The notes: generated by a model not told the origin, from the letters alone. A DNA stretch of 64,000 nucleotides from Pseudomonadota bacterium (GCA_018261615.1 JAGTSE010000026.1:1-64000), one strand, 5' to 3'; shown: positions 26,627 to 35,511, counted from the stretch's first letter. Program-made: numbers and translations.

Positions 26627-28999
26627 TCAGAAATCGACGTTGACGCCCAGTTGCCAGGTACGGCCCGGCATAACAGCCAGCGCTTTGTCGTAGGCATCCT
26701 GGTTGGTGGATTCCTCGAGAGTGCGGCTACTTAGATAATCCCAGTATTTACGGTCGGTGATGTTGTAAACGCCGCCGTTGATTTTCACGTGTTTTGCCAC
26801 TTGCCAGTAGGCCGTCCAGTCCAGCAGGCCGTAACCTGGCACGCGCATATACTCGGTGCTGGAGTCGTTAATCGCGGATCCGGTGTTGGTGTAAGACTCG
26901 CGGTTGGTGTCGGTGGCACGTTTACCCTTCACGAAGGTGGCTGTCAGCGCGGTACCGTAGCGTTTCGCCGGATCGTCCCAACCGACACCCACGATCGCTT
27001 TCATCGGTGCAACGCTGTCGAGATCGAGGTATTTGTCGCCCATATAGCTGGATTTCGATTTCCCTTCGGTGTAGCCGTAAGCCAGCGTGGCGCTCAGGCC
27101 ATTGACCTGCTCAAACCAGGTGCCGAAGTTAAATTTCGCGCTGATTTCACCGCCGTAGATAAAGGCCTTGTCACGGTTTTCCGCCTGATAAGTGGTGTAG
27201 ATGTTCGACGGAACGTTGGTGAATTTATCCGGGTTATTGGCACGCGTATAACGGGTATAAGCGATAAAGTTTTTGTAGCTGTTGTAGAACAGCGCGGTAT
27301 GCAGAGTAACGCCTTCGGTAACCTCCCCTTTCATGCCCCATTCGACATTATTACTGGTTTCGGTTTTCAGATCGGTGTTGCCGATCAGCGCATATTGCTG
27401 GCGACCGGCATAGCTGGATCCCAGGTTCCATGAGCCGTAAAGCTGGCTGGCGTTCGGGAACTCAGCGCCGCGTTTGTATTGCAGGTAGGTCATCAGGCGC
27501 GGCGTGATATCGTACTGTAAGGTTAACGACGGCAACCATTGGGTGTCGGAATTTTTCCCGTACAGGGTGGAGACGTCCGACTCATCCAGCACAGTGCTGT
27601 TGGTAGTCAGGCTGGAAAGGTTATCCGGCTTCATGGCTTGATGTACGACGCGCGCACCTGGAATGATGGCGAAATGATGGCCATCTGCATCGAAGTTAAG
27701 CTGATCCTGCACGAATGCGCCCAGCGTGTAGCTGCTACTGTCTGCTTCCGGCTGCATGATCTCGCTGTAAATACTCGGCAGCGGAGACTGGTTAAACGGA
27801 CGCTTGGTTTTGGTGGTACTGGCGTTAAAACCCGCGCTCAGATCGTGGCGGCCAAGGGTTTTCGCCAGCGCGTTCTGTATGCCCCAGGTATCGGTATCGT
27901 AATTGGAGTAAACCGTTTCCATCGTGGCGGTGGTACTGTCCGGCATCCAGGTTCGGTCATGCGCTTCGGTGTGCTGGTAATAGACTTTGCTGGACATACT
28001 GTCCAGCCAGTCGTTCATTGGCGTCCAGTCATCTTTCAGGCTGACGCCCCAGCGGCGGGTCTGGCTGGTTTGCTGCGCGTCGCCAAGGATTGTGCTGCCG
28101 CTGCTGTTCCACGCGTCGTAATGGGTGTGATTGGTTTTGTGGTAGTAATCCAGCGTACCGGTCAGTTTATGCTCATCGTTTGGTTGCCAGATACCGGAGG
28201 CCATCATCGCGTCGGAGTGCCAGTTCGCCGGGTACGCATCGATGGAGCCGCTGTTGTTGCGGGTTTGCTGACCATCACGGCGGCTATAAACAAAGATGCC
28301 ACGCAGGGTTTCATCCCCTGCCGCGCCGGTCACGCCGTTGTGCCAACTGCGATCGGCGGAGTCATAATCGCTCTGGTAGCCAAAGTAGCTGTTTTTGTCC
28401 GGGTGCGGATAATCGTCCGGTGATTTCGGGCGGAAAGAGACGTTGCCACCAATCGAGGTGTTTGCTTGCTCGGTGGACGTCGCGCCGGACTGAATATCCA
28501 CATTGCCGTACATGTACGGATCGATATAGTCACGGCCAATGCCGAAGGTGTTCAGGCCCGCGCGGCTGGCGTAGCTACGGCCGGTTGCATCCGGCTGCGG
28601 AATACCATCAACATCGATTCCCACGCGGTTACTTTCCAGGCCGCGAATGTTGTAACCGGTGTAACCGCCGCGGTCAAAACCGCTTTTGCCGTTACCGGAA
28701 CCGCCGTTTACGCCGGTCGCGCTGATCAGCGGTTCGTAACGCATGATAGAGCCGAAATCTTTCGCGCCTTTGTTTTGTAAATCCTGTGCGCTAACTGAAT
28801 GGCTACTTCCTGCTTTCAGCACCAGCGCGGGCGCTGTAACGACCATCTGTTCGGCCGTATCCTGTTTCGCATTCGTTGCGGTAGTCGTTGAGGTTCCGGC
28901 ATCCGCTGCCAGTGCGGTGTTCTGATACAGGGCTGCGAGTAATGAAGTCACCAGCACGCGCTTCCTGAAACGACGCGGAGAAAGTTGCGATTTACACAT
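26627..28999 (-). CDS. hmuR: TonB-dependent haem/haemoglobin receptor HmuR
   Basis: 790-residue outer-membrane receptor. The signal peptide ends near NTALA|AD. A TonB-box-like EQMVVTAP follows, then a plug domain (about 60-190; GYNIRGLESNRVGIDVDGIPQPDATGR) and a 22-strand barrel ending in the aromatic C-terminus WQLGVNVDF. The conserved NPxL-like GRTWQLG end and YLQYKRGAEFPNASQLYGSW segment are typical of haemoglobin/transferrin-type receptors. The serine/threonine-rich, alanine-rich stretch after the signal peptide is a linker. A Fur box lies about 140-160 bases upstream. Confidence 0.92.
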   Translation of the reverse strand: MCKSQLSPRRFRKRVLVTSLLAALYQNTALAADAGTSTTTATNAKQDTAEQMVVTAPALVLKAGSSHSVSAQDLQNKGAKDFGSIMRYEPLISATGVNGGSGNGKSGFDRGGYTGYNIRGLESNRVGIDVDGIPQPDATGRSYASRAGLNTFGIGRDYIDPYMYGNVDIQSGATSTEQANTSIGGNVSFRPKSPDDYPHPDKNSYFGYQSDYDSADRSWHNGVTGAAGDETLRGIFVYSRRDGQQTRNNSGSIDAYPANWHSDAMMASGIWQPNDEHKLTGTLDYYHKTNHTHYDAWNSSGSTILGDAQQTSQTRRWGVSLKDDWTPMNDWLDSMSSKVYYQHTEAHDRTWMPDSTTATMETVYSNYDTDTWGIQNALAKTLGRHDLSAGFNASTTKTKRPFNQSPLPSIYSEIMQPEADSSSYTLGAFVQDQLNFDADGHHFAIIPGARVVHQAMKPDNLSSLTTNSTVLDESDVSTLYGKNSDTQWLPSLTLQYDITPRLMTYLQYKRGAEFPNASQLYGSWNLGSSYAGRQQYALIGNTDLKTETSNNVEWGMKGEVTEGVTLHTALFYNSYKNFIAYTRYTRANNPDKFTNVPSNIYTTYQAENRDKAFIYGGEISAKFNFGTWFEQVNGLSATLAYGYTEGKSKSSYMGDKYLDLDSVAPMKAIVGVGWDDPAKRYGTALTATFVKGKRATDTNRESYTNTGSAINDSSTEYMRVPGYGLLDWTAYWQVAKHVKINGGVYNITDRKYWDYLSSRTLEESTNQDAYDKALAVMPGRTWQLGVNVDF

Positions 29000-29137
29000 A
29001 ATCTTTTGTAAGCCTTAGAATTTATTAGTATCAGGCTCACGTCTTACTTCCAGTCGTTCCACGAAACGAGAATACGTCAGGACAAAAAAGTCAGGACCAA
29101 AAAAGCAGGTTATCGTTATGTTATGGGATTATATAGT

Positions 29138-29156
29138 AATGATAATTATTATCATT
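29138..29156. promoter_or_regulatory. Fur box
   Basis: A perfect 19-base palindrome (AATGATAAT T ATTATCATT) close to the Fur consensus, in the 243-base divergent gap between hmuR and the SelT/W/H gene. Iron repression of both sides is expected. Confidence 0.88.
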
Positions 29157-29242
29157 TGCAATAGATTCATAAACTTCTCACCTTTGTGTTCGCACTTTGC
29201 ATACACTTTGCTGTCTGATTCGCCTTTTGGAGGAACGAGAAA

Positions 29243-29527
29243 ATGAACAAACCGGCCATTACTTTACATTATTGCTCGCAGTGTAACTGGATGCTGCGCG
29301 CCAGTTGGATGGCGCAAGAACTGCTGCATACGTTCAGTACCGATCTCGGATCGGTGCGCCTGATCCCCGGCACTGGTGGAATTTTTGTGATTGATATCGA
29401 TGGCACAGTCATCTGGGATCGCAAGCAGGAAGGCGGCTTTCCCGATGCAGCAGAGTTAAAACGTCGCGTGCGCGACTACTGCTTCCCGGAAAAACCGCTT
29501 GGCCACGTAGAGAAAAAAAACGATTAA
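29243..29527 (+). CDS. SelT/SelW/SelH (Rdx) family thioredoxin-like protein
   Basis: 94-residue small protein with a CSQC redox pair at residues 11-14 following a short beta strand, the Rdx-family arrangement in which eukaryotic relatives carry selenocysteine (CxxU). The middle IPGTGGIFVIDIDG and WDRKQEGGFPDAAELKRRVRD are family-typical. It has a GGAGG ribosome site. It shares the Fur-box promoter region with hmuR, so iron-responsive expression is likely. Its redox partner is unknown. Confidence 0.88.
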   Translation: MNKPAITLHYCSQCNWMLRASWMAQELLHTFSTDLGSVRLIPGTGGIFVIDIDGTVIWDRKQEGGFPDAAELKRRVRDYCFPEKPLGHVEKKND

Positions 29528-29946
29528 TAGCCTATCCCACCAGGCGTATCTTGTTGCAGCCAGTCTGGACACGGACAGCGCGCAACAACCGGAGCGTACA
29601 CGCAGTACGTGAGGATGACTCGTTTCGCTCGCCCTAAAGGGCCGCTGCAAGCGGCGTTCAAAATGCCAACACATTTTGTGTGAGCACTGCCCAGGACCAA
29701 AATGGCAAATAAAATAGCCTAATGGGATAGGCTCTTAGTGTCGGACGACTCCTCCAGCCTACGGAAGGCGTCAAGCTGCGCAGGCAACTGCCGATGATAC
29801 ATATTGCGACCAACAAAAAGCTTGCAGGAAAAAAGCCGCCCGCAAGGGACGGTTGCAAATGCGATGCCAGGGTTTCAACCCCCAGAATGGATGAAATATG
29901 AGAAGGTCATCAATACATTTATTTTTACATTCATTAATAGAAGTTA
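29528..29946. repeat. Non-coding region with inverted repeats
   Basis: TAGCCTATCCCA just after the Rdx gene (29528-29539) recurs inverted as TGGGATAGGCT at 29723-29733. The latter also forms a local hairpin AGCCTA / TAGGCT (29716-29733). The span in between shows no convincing gene; an open minus-strand frame over 29658-29858 has no protein character. It looks like an intergenic repeat or the remains of a small insertion. Confidence 0.4.
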
Positions 29947-30150
29947 TTAATTGCTATTACCGGCAGGCGGTTTGCGGTTCGCCATCATTGAAATAAAATA
30001 TTTCTGATTCGGAGAAAACTCAACGTTCATCGTGTCCGTCGCATCAAAATTAATAATTTTCACATATGTATAGCGCCCAATCATTTCATGACCAGAAGTG
30101 TCACATCTGAAAAAATCGTGCATTCCGTAACTCTCCTTTTCTTTGCCCAT
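29947..30150 (-). CDS. Small hypothetical protein
   Basis: 67-residue ORF with a GGAG ribosome site eight bases before its ATG and no signal peptide or membrane segment. Residues such as CDTSGHEMIGRYTYVKIINFD suggest a compact beta-rich domain. I do not recognise the family. It is AT-rich and isolated, with no operon partner, so it may be recently acquired. The ribosome site and even composition make it more credible than neighbouring open frames. Confidence 0.45.
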   Translation of the reverse strand: MGKEKESYGMHDFFRCDTSGHEMIGRYTYVKIINFDATDTMNVEFSPNQKYFISMMANRKPPAGNSN

Positions 30151-30509
30151 CAGTCACTCCAGACTCACATGTAAATGGCGAAAAAATCTGGCCTGCGAAC
30201 CGTTCTGGCTCGCCGTTTATCAGCAAGCAAACTAAAAAAATATAATATTTCCCGACAACAGATTTTTCCGCCAACAGTTATTGTCAACGCGCTTATTTTT
30301 AATAACTATTACGGGCTATATCGTGTTTATCTACTGCGTCAACGTTCCTGATTCTGCTTATTTAGTAGCATTAGTCAATACTCACTCATGAGTGCCATTT
30401 AAAAAATCAGAAAAACCTCTTTGCAAGATTAAAATAAAAATGTGGACAATAATCCCGGCATTTTACGGTTAAAGACAGGGGAAGATATTTATCTCCCCCT
30501 CGCACAGGC
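30151..30509. other. AT-rich intergenic stretch
   Basis: About 360 bases without a convincing gene. It contains a short palindrome (ACTCATGAGT near 30384-30393) and otherwise only low-complexity AT-rich sequence that probably carries the promoter of the small minus-strand ORF. Confidence 0.4.
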
Positions 30510-30887
30510 TCAATACAGTGCATTAATCAGCGTAAAACCCAGTGCCGTCATCAGCAACGATCCCAACACATGCACCAACACGGAGGTCATTGCCCAAAGA
30601 TAATTTCCCGTTTGCAACTGCGCGAAAATCTCCAGCGAGAAGGTTGAAAAAGTTGTCATGCCCCCGCACAAGCCCGTGGTAATCAGCAATCGCCAGGTGG
30701 GATCAAGATGCGGCTGACGCGTAAAGAATGCCATCGCGCCGCCAATGATCATTCCACCCAGCAGGTTAACCAGCAGCGTACCCGGCGGCAGATTGGGAAA
30801 AAGCGCATTTAAACGCAAAGAGAGTAGCCAGCGGATAACGCAGCCTGCGGAACCACCCACAATGACGGCAAATAAAGACTTCAGCAT
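30510..30887 (-). CDS. crcB: Fluoride channel CrcB/Fluc
   Basis: About 125 residues with four membrane helices. It starts MLKSLFAVIVGGSAGCVIRWLL at 30887, behind GAGGAAA; the longer frame lacks conservation. Diagnostic features are GTLLVNLLGG (pore Asn), TTGLCGGMTTFSTFS (the phenylalanine-box helix break and sodium site) and LGSLLMTALG. It works as a dual-topology dimer that exports fluoride. A fluoride riboswitch precedes it on the same strand, which supports the function strongly. Confidence 0.94.
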   Translation of the reverse strand: MLKSLFAVIVGGSAGCVIRWLLSLRLNALFPNLPPGTLLVNLLGGMIIGGAMAFFTRQPHLDPTWRLLITTGLCGGMTTFSTFSLEIFAQLQTGNYLWAMTSVLVHVLGSLLMTALGFTLINALY

Positions 30888-30971
30888 GTTTTTCCTCATC
30901 AATACATCACATTGAGGCATGCGGGAAGGACAAAAGAAGAACGCCCGACATGCCTCCATTTAAGAGTCATA

Positions 30972-31029
30972 TCAGGCGTCATCAGCTTCTCCAGGAAGCG
31001 GTTGGGTAAGGTGGAACGCCATCACCTTC
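30972..31029 (-). promoter_or_regulatory. Fluoride riboswitch (crcB motif)
   Basis: Read on the minus strand, GGTGATGGCGTTCCACC, then ACCGCTT and AAGCTGATGACGCCTG match the crcB-motif core: the GATGG-GTTC(G/C)CC first stem and loop, the ACCGC linker and the closing GCTGATGACGCC arm. The domain ends about 85 bases before the crcB start, leaving room for an expression platform. Fluoride binding would switch on crcB. Confidence 0.85.
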
Positions 31030-31065
31030 AGGATCATTGTTAATGATTTTGCCTCTGGAGGCAAG

Positions 31066-31482
31066 TTACAGTAAGCCTAAGTACGCAACCAGAATTGAAC
31101 TGCCGATACCTATCAGCACCACGCCGCCGGGTACCTCCGCCCATTTGCCGATCATCGCGCCAAGAAAACGCCCCAGCAACATGCCCATGGTCGCTATAAT
31201 GGCTGTCGCCAGACCTATCATCAGCGCAGTAACCACGATATTAACGTTGAGGAACGTCAACCCGGCGCCCACGGCCATCGCATCAAGACTGGTGGTAATG
31301 GCGGCCAGCCCCGCAGCCCAGCCAATGACCGGAGTGATAGCCTCAACGATGCCGAAGATCGACTCTGTTCTCAGCGCTTCGCGAACGAGAGGACATTGTA
31401 ATACCGCTCCCTTGCCAATGGCAGCGACAAAGGAATCCATCGACATACCGAAGGCCATAATAATCATTGCATAGAAACTCAT
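31066..31482 (-). CDS. mntP: Manganese exporter MntP, internally deleted
   Basis: 138 residues against about 188 for MntP. The N-terminal repeat ([17 protein letters not shown]) and C-terminal repeat ([29 protein letters not shown]) are both present. The text jumps from GWAAGLAA directly to ITTSLDAM, so about 50 residues are missing in frame: the end of helix 2, helix 3 and the cytoplasmic loop. Both metal-site Asp motifs (SMD and SLD) remain, but topology must change, so activity is doubtful. The ribosome site is good. Alternatively it is a natural short paralogue. Confidence 0.8.
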   Translation of the reverse strand: MSFYAMIIMAFGMSMDSFVAAIGKGAVLQCPLVREALRTESIFGIVEAITPVIGWAAGLAAITTSLDAMAVGAGLTFLNVNIVVTALMIGLATAIIATMGMLLGRFLGAMIGKWAEVPGGVVLIGIGSSILVAYLGLL

Positions 31483-31655
31483 TGCTCACCCTTTAAAACC
31501 GCCTCAACCAAGGGGAAAAGCACTGCACTGCGAAAAGAGCGGCAATGGCGACACAGCAACAAAAAAAGTAAAAATCACTTATTTATCATAAAGATATGAA
31601 TTTCTCTATGTTTTATAACCGAAGCTATGTTGCACGCGTTGATGATTTTCAATAT

Positions 31656-31670
31656 TGTTATATTATAACA
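31656..31670. promoter_or_regulatory. Zur box upstream of zinT
   Basis: TGTTATATTATAACA is a perfect palindrome followed by TTTC, close to the enterobacterial Zur consensus. It lies 30 bases before the zinT start and would give zinc repression. Confidence 0.85.
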
Positions 31671-31699
31671 TTTCATAAAAAACCATCAGGGAGCGCAGT

Positions 31700-32344
31700 A
31701 TGATCATGAAGAAATCCGCCTTTGTTCTGGGCATGGGAGTATTAGTGGGTAGCACACATGGCATGGCTCACGATCATCACCACGGAAAGCCGCTGACAGA
31801 AGTGGAACGCAAAGCCAGCGAAGGTATTTTCGACAATAAAGATGTCAAGGATCGGTCACTCTCAGACTGGGACGGGATCTGGCAATCGCTGAATCCCTTG
31901 CTGCTGAATGGCTTTCTCGATCCGGTGCTGGAGAAAAAAGCGCAGCACGGCGACAAAACCGTGGAGGAGTACCGCGCTTACTACAAAAAAGGGTATGCGA
32001 CCGACATCGACACCATCGGCATTGAAAATAACGTGATTGAGTTTCATACCGGCAAAACGGTCACCCGCTGCCGCTATGACTACGCCGGTTATAAAATTCT
32101 GACCTACACCTCCGGCAAGAAAGGCGTGCGCTATCTGTTTGAATGTAAAGACGCGCAGTCAAAAGCACCGAAATTTGTGCAATTCAGCGACCACATTATT
32201 GCGCCACGCCAGTCGCTGCATTTCCATATTTTTATGGGTAACGAATCCCAGCAAGCGCTGCTGAAAGCGATGGATAACTGGCCGACCTTCTATCCGTACA
32301 ATTTGAACAAAGCGCAGATCGTCGACGAAATGCTGCACCATTGA
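31700..32344 (+). CDS. zinT: Periplasmic zinc/cadmium-binding protein ZinT
   Basis: 214-residue secreted protein. The signal peptide ends near [10 protein letters not shown], exposing an N-terminal His-rich metal tail. The [47 protein letters not shown] and [14 protein letters not shown] blocks are ZinT (YodA) hallmarks, the last containing zinc-ligand histidines. The lipocalin-like protein scavenges zinc for ZnuABC under limitation. A Zur box lies just upstream. Confidence 0.95.
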   Translation: MIMKKSAFVLGMGVLVGSTHGMAHDHHHGKPLTEVERKASEGIFDNKDVKDRSLSDWDGIWQSLNPLLLNGFLDPVLEKKAQHGDKTVEEYRAYYKKGYATDIDTIGIENNVIEFHTGKTVTRCRYDYAGYKILTYTSGKKGVRYLFECKDAQSKAPKFVQFSDHIIAPRQSLHFHIFMGNESQQALLKAMDNWPTFYPYNLNKAQIVDEMLHH

Positions 32345-32367
32345 TGCCAGCGGGCAGTTCAGCCAGA

Positions 32368-33288
32368 TTACGCCAGATGTTCCTGCAACCAGCCTTTAAC
32401 GTCCTGCGTCGCTATCTGATGCCGGGCGTTCCAGGTCTGCTCCATCGGCCACCAAACCCCTTCGCCGCGGGCGAAAGCGATACGATAGCGGCACATTTGA
32501 TCCTCCGGTTGCAGGCGCAGGGCGTCTGTTAACGCAGACAGAGTATAGACGCCTCTTTTAAACACCTGCCCGGTTACGGCTTCAACGGTATCTGCAAGAG
32601 TGGCATACGAGAGCGTTTCCCCGGCAATCAGTACCACCTCGTTCACAATGCGCGGTTGATGCAGATAGATAGCGGTGGTCAGCCGACCGATATCCGCAGG
32701 CGAAGTCACTGTCACCTGCGTCGCCCATCCGCCCAGCGCATTCATCGTTTTTTGCTCCAGATTTACCACATCGAATGCCGGTTCAAACAGGAAGCTGGTA
32801 AACATACCGGTCGAAACGATCACCCATTCGGTGCCGGTTTGCGCCCGTAACAGCTCCCGAACATCATACTGTTCGTCCCACACCGGCTGGCCGCTGCCTT
32901 TTCCCACTACATCGTAATCCACGCCAAACTGCCAGGGAAAATAACGGCACACGCCAGCGGCCAGCACCGCGCGGGTAATTTTGAGTTGCGTACCCGCTCC
33001 GGCGACAAAGCCCATGCAATTTATCACCGTGTCAAACTGCGCCAGCAGTGGGATGAGCGAGTCAACCGTACTGGTCGCAATATCGACAGCAATAAATCTC
33101 GCACCGCGATCCACCGATTTTTGATGTGCCGCCGATCGCAAATGGCCGCGTTCATCCCACGCACCTGGCGAAACCACAACCGTGACTGAGCCCTGCGCCT
33201 GCGTAACGGCAGGCACCAGCGCGTTCAGCACCGCCGCGCCAAGTTGTCCCGCCCCAAGCACCAATATGTTTTCGTTCTGTATTTTCAT
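32368..33288 (-). CDS. NmrA-like NAD(P)-binding aromatic alcohol reductase
   Basis: 306 residues with an N-terminal Rossmann motif, ILVLGAGQLGAAVLNAL, near residue 8, and the NmrA/isoflavone-reductase-like layout (VNCMGFVAGAGTQLKITRAVLAAGV, FPWQFGVDYD). Such proteins are NAD(P)H-dependent reductases or redox sensors. It is divergent from a LysR regulator with about 140 bases between, so the pair is likely a regulator and its target. The substrate is unknown. Confidence 0.8.
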   Translation of the reverse strand: MKIQNENILVLGAGQLGAAVLNALVPAVTQAQGSVTVVVSPGAWDERGHLRSAAHQKSVDRGARFIAVDIATSTVDSLIPLLAQFDTVINCMGFVAGAGTQLKITRAVLAAGVCRYFPWQFGVDYDVVGKGSGQPVWDEQYDVRELLRAQTGTEWVIVSTGMFTSFLFEPAFDVVNLEQKTMNALGGWATQVTVTSPADIGRLTTAIYLHQPRIVNEVVLIAGETLSYATLADTVEAVTGQVFKRGVYTLSALTDALRLQPEDQMCRYRIAFARGEGVWWPMEQTWNARHQIATQDVKGWLQEHLA

Positions 33289-33427
33289 TTCGCGTCCTCA
33301 TTTAATCAGCTAGCAGTTTTACTGCACTGAACAAAAGATTACGGCGAAGGCGTGATTTCGATAAGGCACAAAATTCAGGTTTAACTGTTCGTTAAAATGG
33401 GATAATCAACAACAGGCGGAGGGAAAA

Positions 33428-34321
33428 GTGGATAAACTGGAATCAATGCGCGTTTATGTGCAAGTGGTGGAAACGCGCAGTTTTGCCCGTACCGCAGAAG
33501 CGCTCAGCCTGCCGCGTTCCACCGTCTCACGGGTAATTAAAGAGCTGGAAAACGGGCTGGGATTGCAGCTTTTACAGCGCACCACGCGCAAACTCAGCGT
33601 GACGACGGAAGGAAGCCGCTACTACGAGGCGTGTAAAAGGATACTGGATGATATCACCGCGCTGGAGTCCTCTTTCCCCGGCACTCACGGCCGGCCCGCA
33701 GGTCGCCTGAAAATAGGCATGCCGCAATCGCTGGCACGACACTGCATTTTGCCCCGACTGGGTGAATTTTTGCACCGCTACCCGCAACTGACGGTGACGC
33801 TGTGCTCCAGCGATAACGTTGAGGATGTGATACAGGAAGGGTATGACTGCGTAATTCGTACCGGCAGAGTGGAGGATTCCACCACGCTGGTGGCACGTCC
33901 GCTGGCGAGGTTTAGCTGGATGGTGCTGGCATCCCCGCAGTACATTGCGCAGTATGGCAATCCCGCTGATTTACAGACGTTACGCCAGCATAAGGCCGTG
34001 GGCTATCTGAATCACCGCACCGGGCGTACCACCGACTGGCTGCTGAGCCACGCAGGCGACGATCATGAAATCCGTCTCAGCGAGACGCTGATCGTTGACG
34101 ATACGGATGCTTATATTCAGGCCGGGATACAAGGGATGGGGCTGATTCGCGTCGCCAGTTATCTTGCTCAACCCTGGCTTGCAAGCGGAGCGCTGGTACG
34201 CTGTATGGAGAACTACGCCTTTGACTTGCCCCTGTCGCTGGTTTACCCGCAAAGTCGCTATTTACCGCCCTCAGTGCGGGCGTTTTATGACTGGAGTAAA
34301 GCGGTGCTCAATCAGCAATAA
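33428..34321 (+). CDS. LysR-family transcriptional regulator
   Basis: 297 residues. The N-terminal helix-turn-helix (MRVYVQVVETRSFARTAEALSLPRSTVSRVIKELE) belongs to the CrgA/DsdC-like LysR subgroup that typically controls a divergent oxidoreductase. The effector domain carries DYDCVIRTGRVEDSTTLVARPL. It starts with GGAGGG six bases upstream and most likely regulates the NmrA-like gene. Confidence 0.88.
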   Translation: MDKLESMRVYVQVVETRSFARTAEALSLPRSTVSRVIKELENGLGLQLLQRTTRKLSVTTEGSRYYEACKRILDDITALESSFPGTHGRPAGRLKIGMPQSLARHCILPRLGEFLHRYPQLTVTLCSSDNVEDVIQEGYDCVIRTGRVEDSTTLVARPLARFSWMVLASPQYIAQYGNPADLQTLRQHKAVGYLNHRTGRTTDWLLSHAGDDHEIRLSETLIVDDTDAYIQAGIQGMGLIRVASYLAQPWLASGALVRCMENYAFDLPLSLVYPQSRYLPPSVRAFYDWSKAVLNQQ

Positions 34322-34323
34322 AC

Positions 34324-34403
34324 CGGGCGATCGCCGCCATATGCGGGAAGTCTTTATTCGCGGCTATGGCATTCCGCCGCAGTCGTTGCGTAGCGGGCGC
34401 TAA
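34324..34403 (+). pseudogene. Remnant of an AraC-type regulator C-terminus
   Basis: One frame reads GDRRHMREVFIRGYGIPPQSLR then a stop. This resembles the last helix-turn-helix of GlxA/FtrA-like AraC regulators (the F-x-R-x-Y/F-G-x-x-P-x-x-x-R pattern). There is no upstream open frame. It is probably the end of a deleted gene that once sat beside the LysR gene. Confidence 0.4.
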
Positions 34404-34512
34404 GCCCTATTTTCTCTTTGCGGATGAAAGTGCTGTCGCCCGAAAGTGGATTATTTGTTCGCACAGACGGCGTAGACTGAGCGCAGTTTTATACGCTTAA
34501 AGGAGCAGAAAA

Positions 34513-34803
34513 ATGCAGGAAAAAATTACCATTGTCGCCACCATTACCGCCCATGCAGGCGCCCGCGACAAAGTAGCCCAGGCGCTGAAAACCGTGGAAC
34601 GGGACGTTCAGGGCGAGCCGGGATGCGAGCAGTACCAGCTACATGTCAACAGCAAAAACGATCATCAGTTCGTGATGATTGAGCGCTGGCAATCGGCGCA
34701 AATGCTGGCGCAGCATGAACAAGCCGCACCGTTCAAAGCGATGGTCAGCGCCATCGACGGTTTAGCCGATTTGCAGGTAACGACGCTGACGACTGTTGCC
34801 TGA
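34513..34803 (+). CDS. Antibiotic biosynthesis monooxygenase (ABM) domain protein
   Basis: 96-residue single ABM-fold protein of the YgiN type: KITIVATITAHAGARDKVAQAL, PGCEQYQLHVN and the FVMIERWQS strand. Small dimers of this family act as quinol oxidases or degrade reactive aromatic compounds. It has an AAGGAG ribosome site. Its 3' end carries a 14-base tandem repeat (TGACGACTGTTGCC, two full copies plus a part, 34787-34822) that runs across the stop codon. It converges on tetR with a shared terminator. Confidence 0.82.
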   Translation: MQEKITIVATITAHAGARDKVAQALKTVERDVQGEPGCEQYQLHVNSKNDHQFVMIERWQSAQMLAQHEQAAPFKAMVSAIDGLADLQVTTLTTVA

Positions 34804-34846
34804 CGACTGTTGCCTGACGACTAGTAGCCTCTCCCATTAGGCTCTA

Positions 34847-34867
34847 AACCCAGGCGTTGCCTGGGTT
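34847..34867. terminator. Bidirectional terminator between the ABM gene and tetR
   Basis: AACCCAGGC / GCCTGGGTT arms, a perfect 9-bp stem, with a three-base centre (GTT) and a T-rich 3' flank (CTTTGTCTT). It lies between convergent genes. Confidence 0.7.
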
Positions 34868-34875
34868 CTTTGTCT

Positions 34876-35511
34876 TCACGCTTTCACCAGTTCCGGCCAT
34901 AAACGCAGTGTGGTGTCGATAATCTTCATCAGCTTTTCCCGCGTCGCACCTTCCCGCGCGCTGACCGCCATCCCCTGCACAATACACATTAAGAAATGCG
35001 CAATAACCGGCAGATCGCTGTGTGACGGGATCTCACCGCGCAACTGGCGCTGCTGCAAAAACGTCAGCAGGGTCTGCTCCTGCGAGGCATGCTTTTCCCT
35101 GATCGTCTCGACGATAGGCGCAGCCAACGATGATACCGTGGCAGAGGTGTTGATCAAAAAGCAGCCCGCTGGCGTGTCGCTACGGGTAAAACAGCTGACT
35201 ACCGCTGTGAAATAATCCCGCAGCGCCTGGGTTACGCTCTTCTCATCACAAAACAGCGTCGCCTGGTATTTCGCAATAAAGAGTGCCATATAGCGGTCGA
35301 GAACCGCCATGAATAACCCTTCTTTATTGGTGAACTCCGCATACAGCGTTGGCGCTTTCGCGCCGGTAGCTTCCGCCAGTTCAGCCAGTGATGTGGCTTC
35401 ATAGCCATACTGCCAGAACAGCATCATCGCCTTGTCTATCATCTCTGCTCTGTCGAAGACTTTCGGTCGCCCACGACTTTTTTTCGTACAGCATGTGACA
35501 TCGGTTGTCAT
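34876..35511 (-). CDS. TetR-family transcriptional regulator
   Basis: About 211 residues. The N-terminal helix-turn-helix is RAEMIDKAMMLFWQYGYEATSLAELAEATGAKAPTLYAEFTNKEGLF. The C-terminal ligand-binding helices contain PAGCFLINTSATVSS, as in the AcrR/YjdC-like group with a C-terminal TetR_C domain. The start at 35511 (MTTDVTCC) follows a possible upstream ATG at 35529. It is divergent from the YhcN-type gene across an AT-rich 250-base gap, so that gene may be a target. Confidence 0.85.
   Translation of the reverse strand: MTTDVTCCTKKSRGRPKVFDRAEMIDKAMMLFWQYGYEATSLAELAEATGAKAPTLYAEFTNKEGLFMAVLDRYMALFIAKYQATLFCDEKSVTQALRDYFTAVVSCFTRSDTPAGCFLINTSATVSSLAAPIVETIREKHASQEQTLLTFLQQRQLRGEIPSHSDLPVIAHFLMCIVQGMAVSAREGATREKLMKIIDTTLRLWPELVKA

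Noticed and set aside
27539..28423. 294-codon plus-strand frame within hmuR
   Set aside because: Antisense shadow of the TonB receptor gene; no start context and no recognisable domain.
29658..29858. 66-codon minus-strand frame with a hydrophobic start
   Set aside because: Looks superficially like a signal peptide, but has no ribosome site and overlaps an intergenic inverted repeat.
31483..31655. yybP-ykoY manganese riboswitch before mntP
   Set aside because: Checked the leader for the conserved core; I could not find it, only a good ribosome site and AT-rich DNA.
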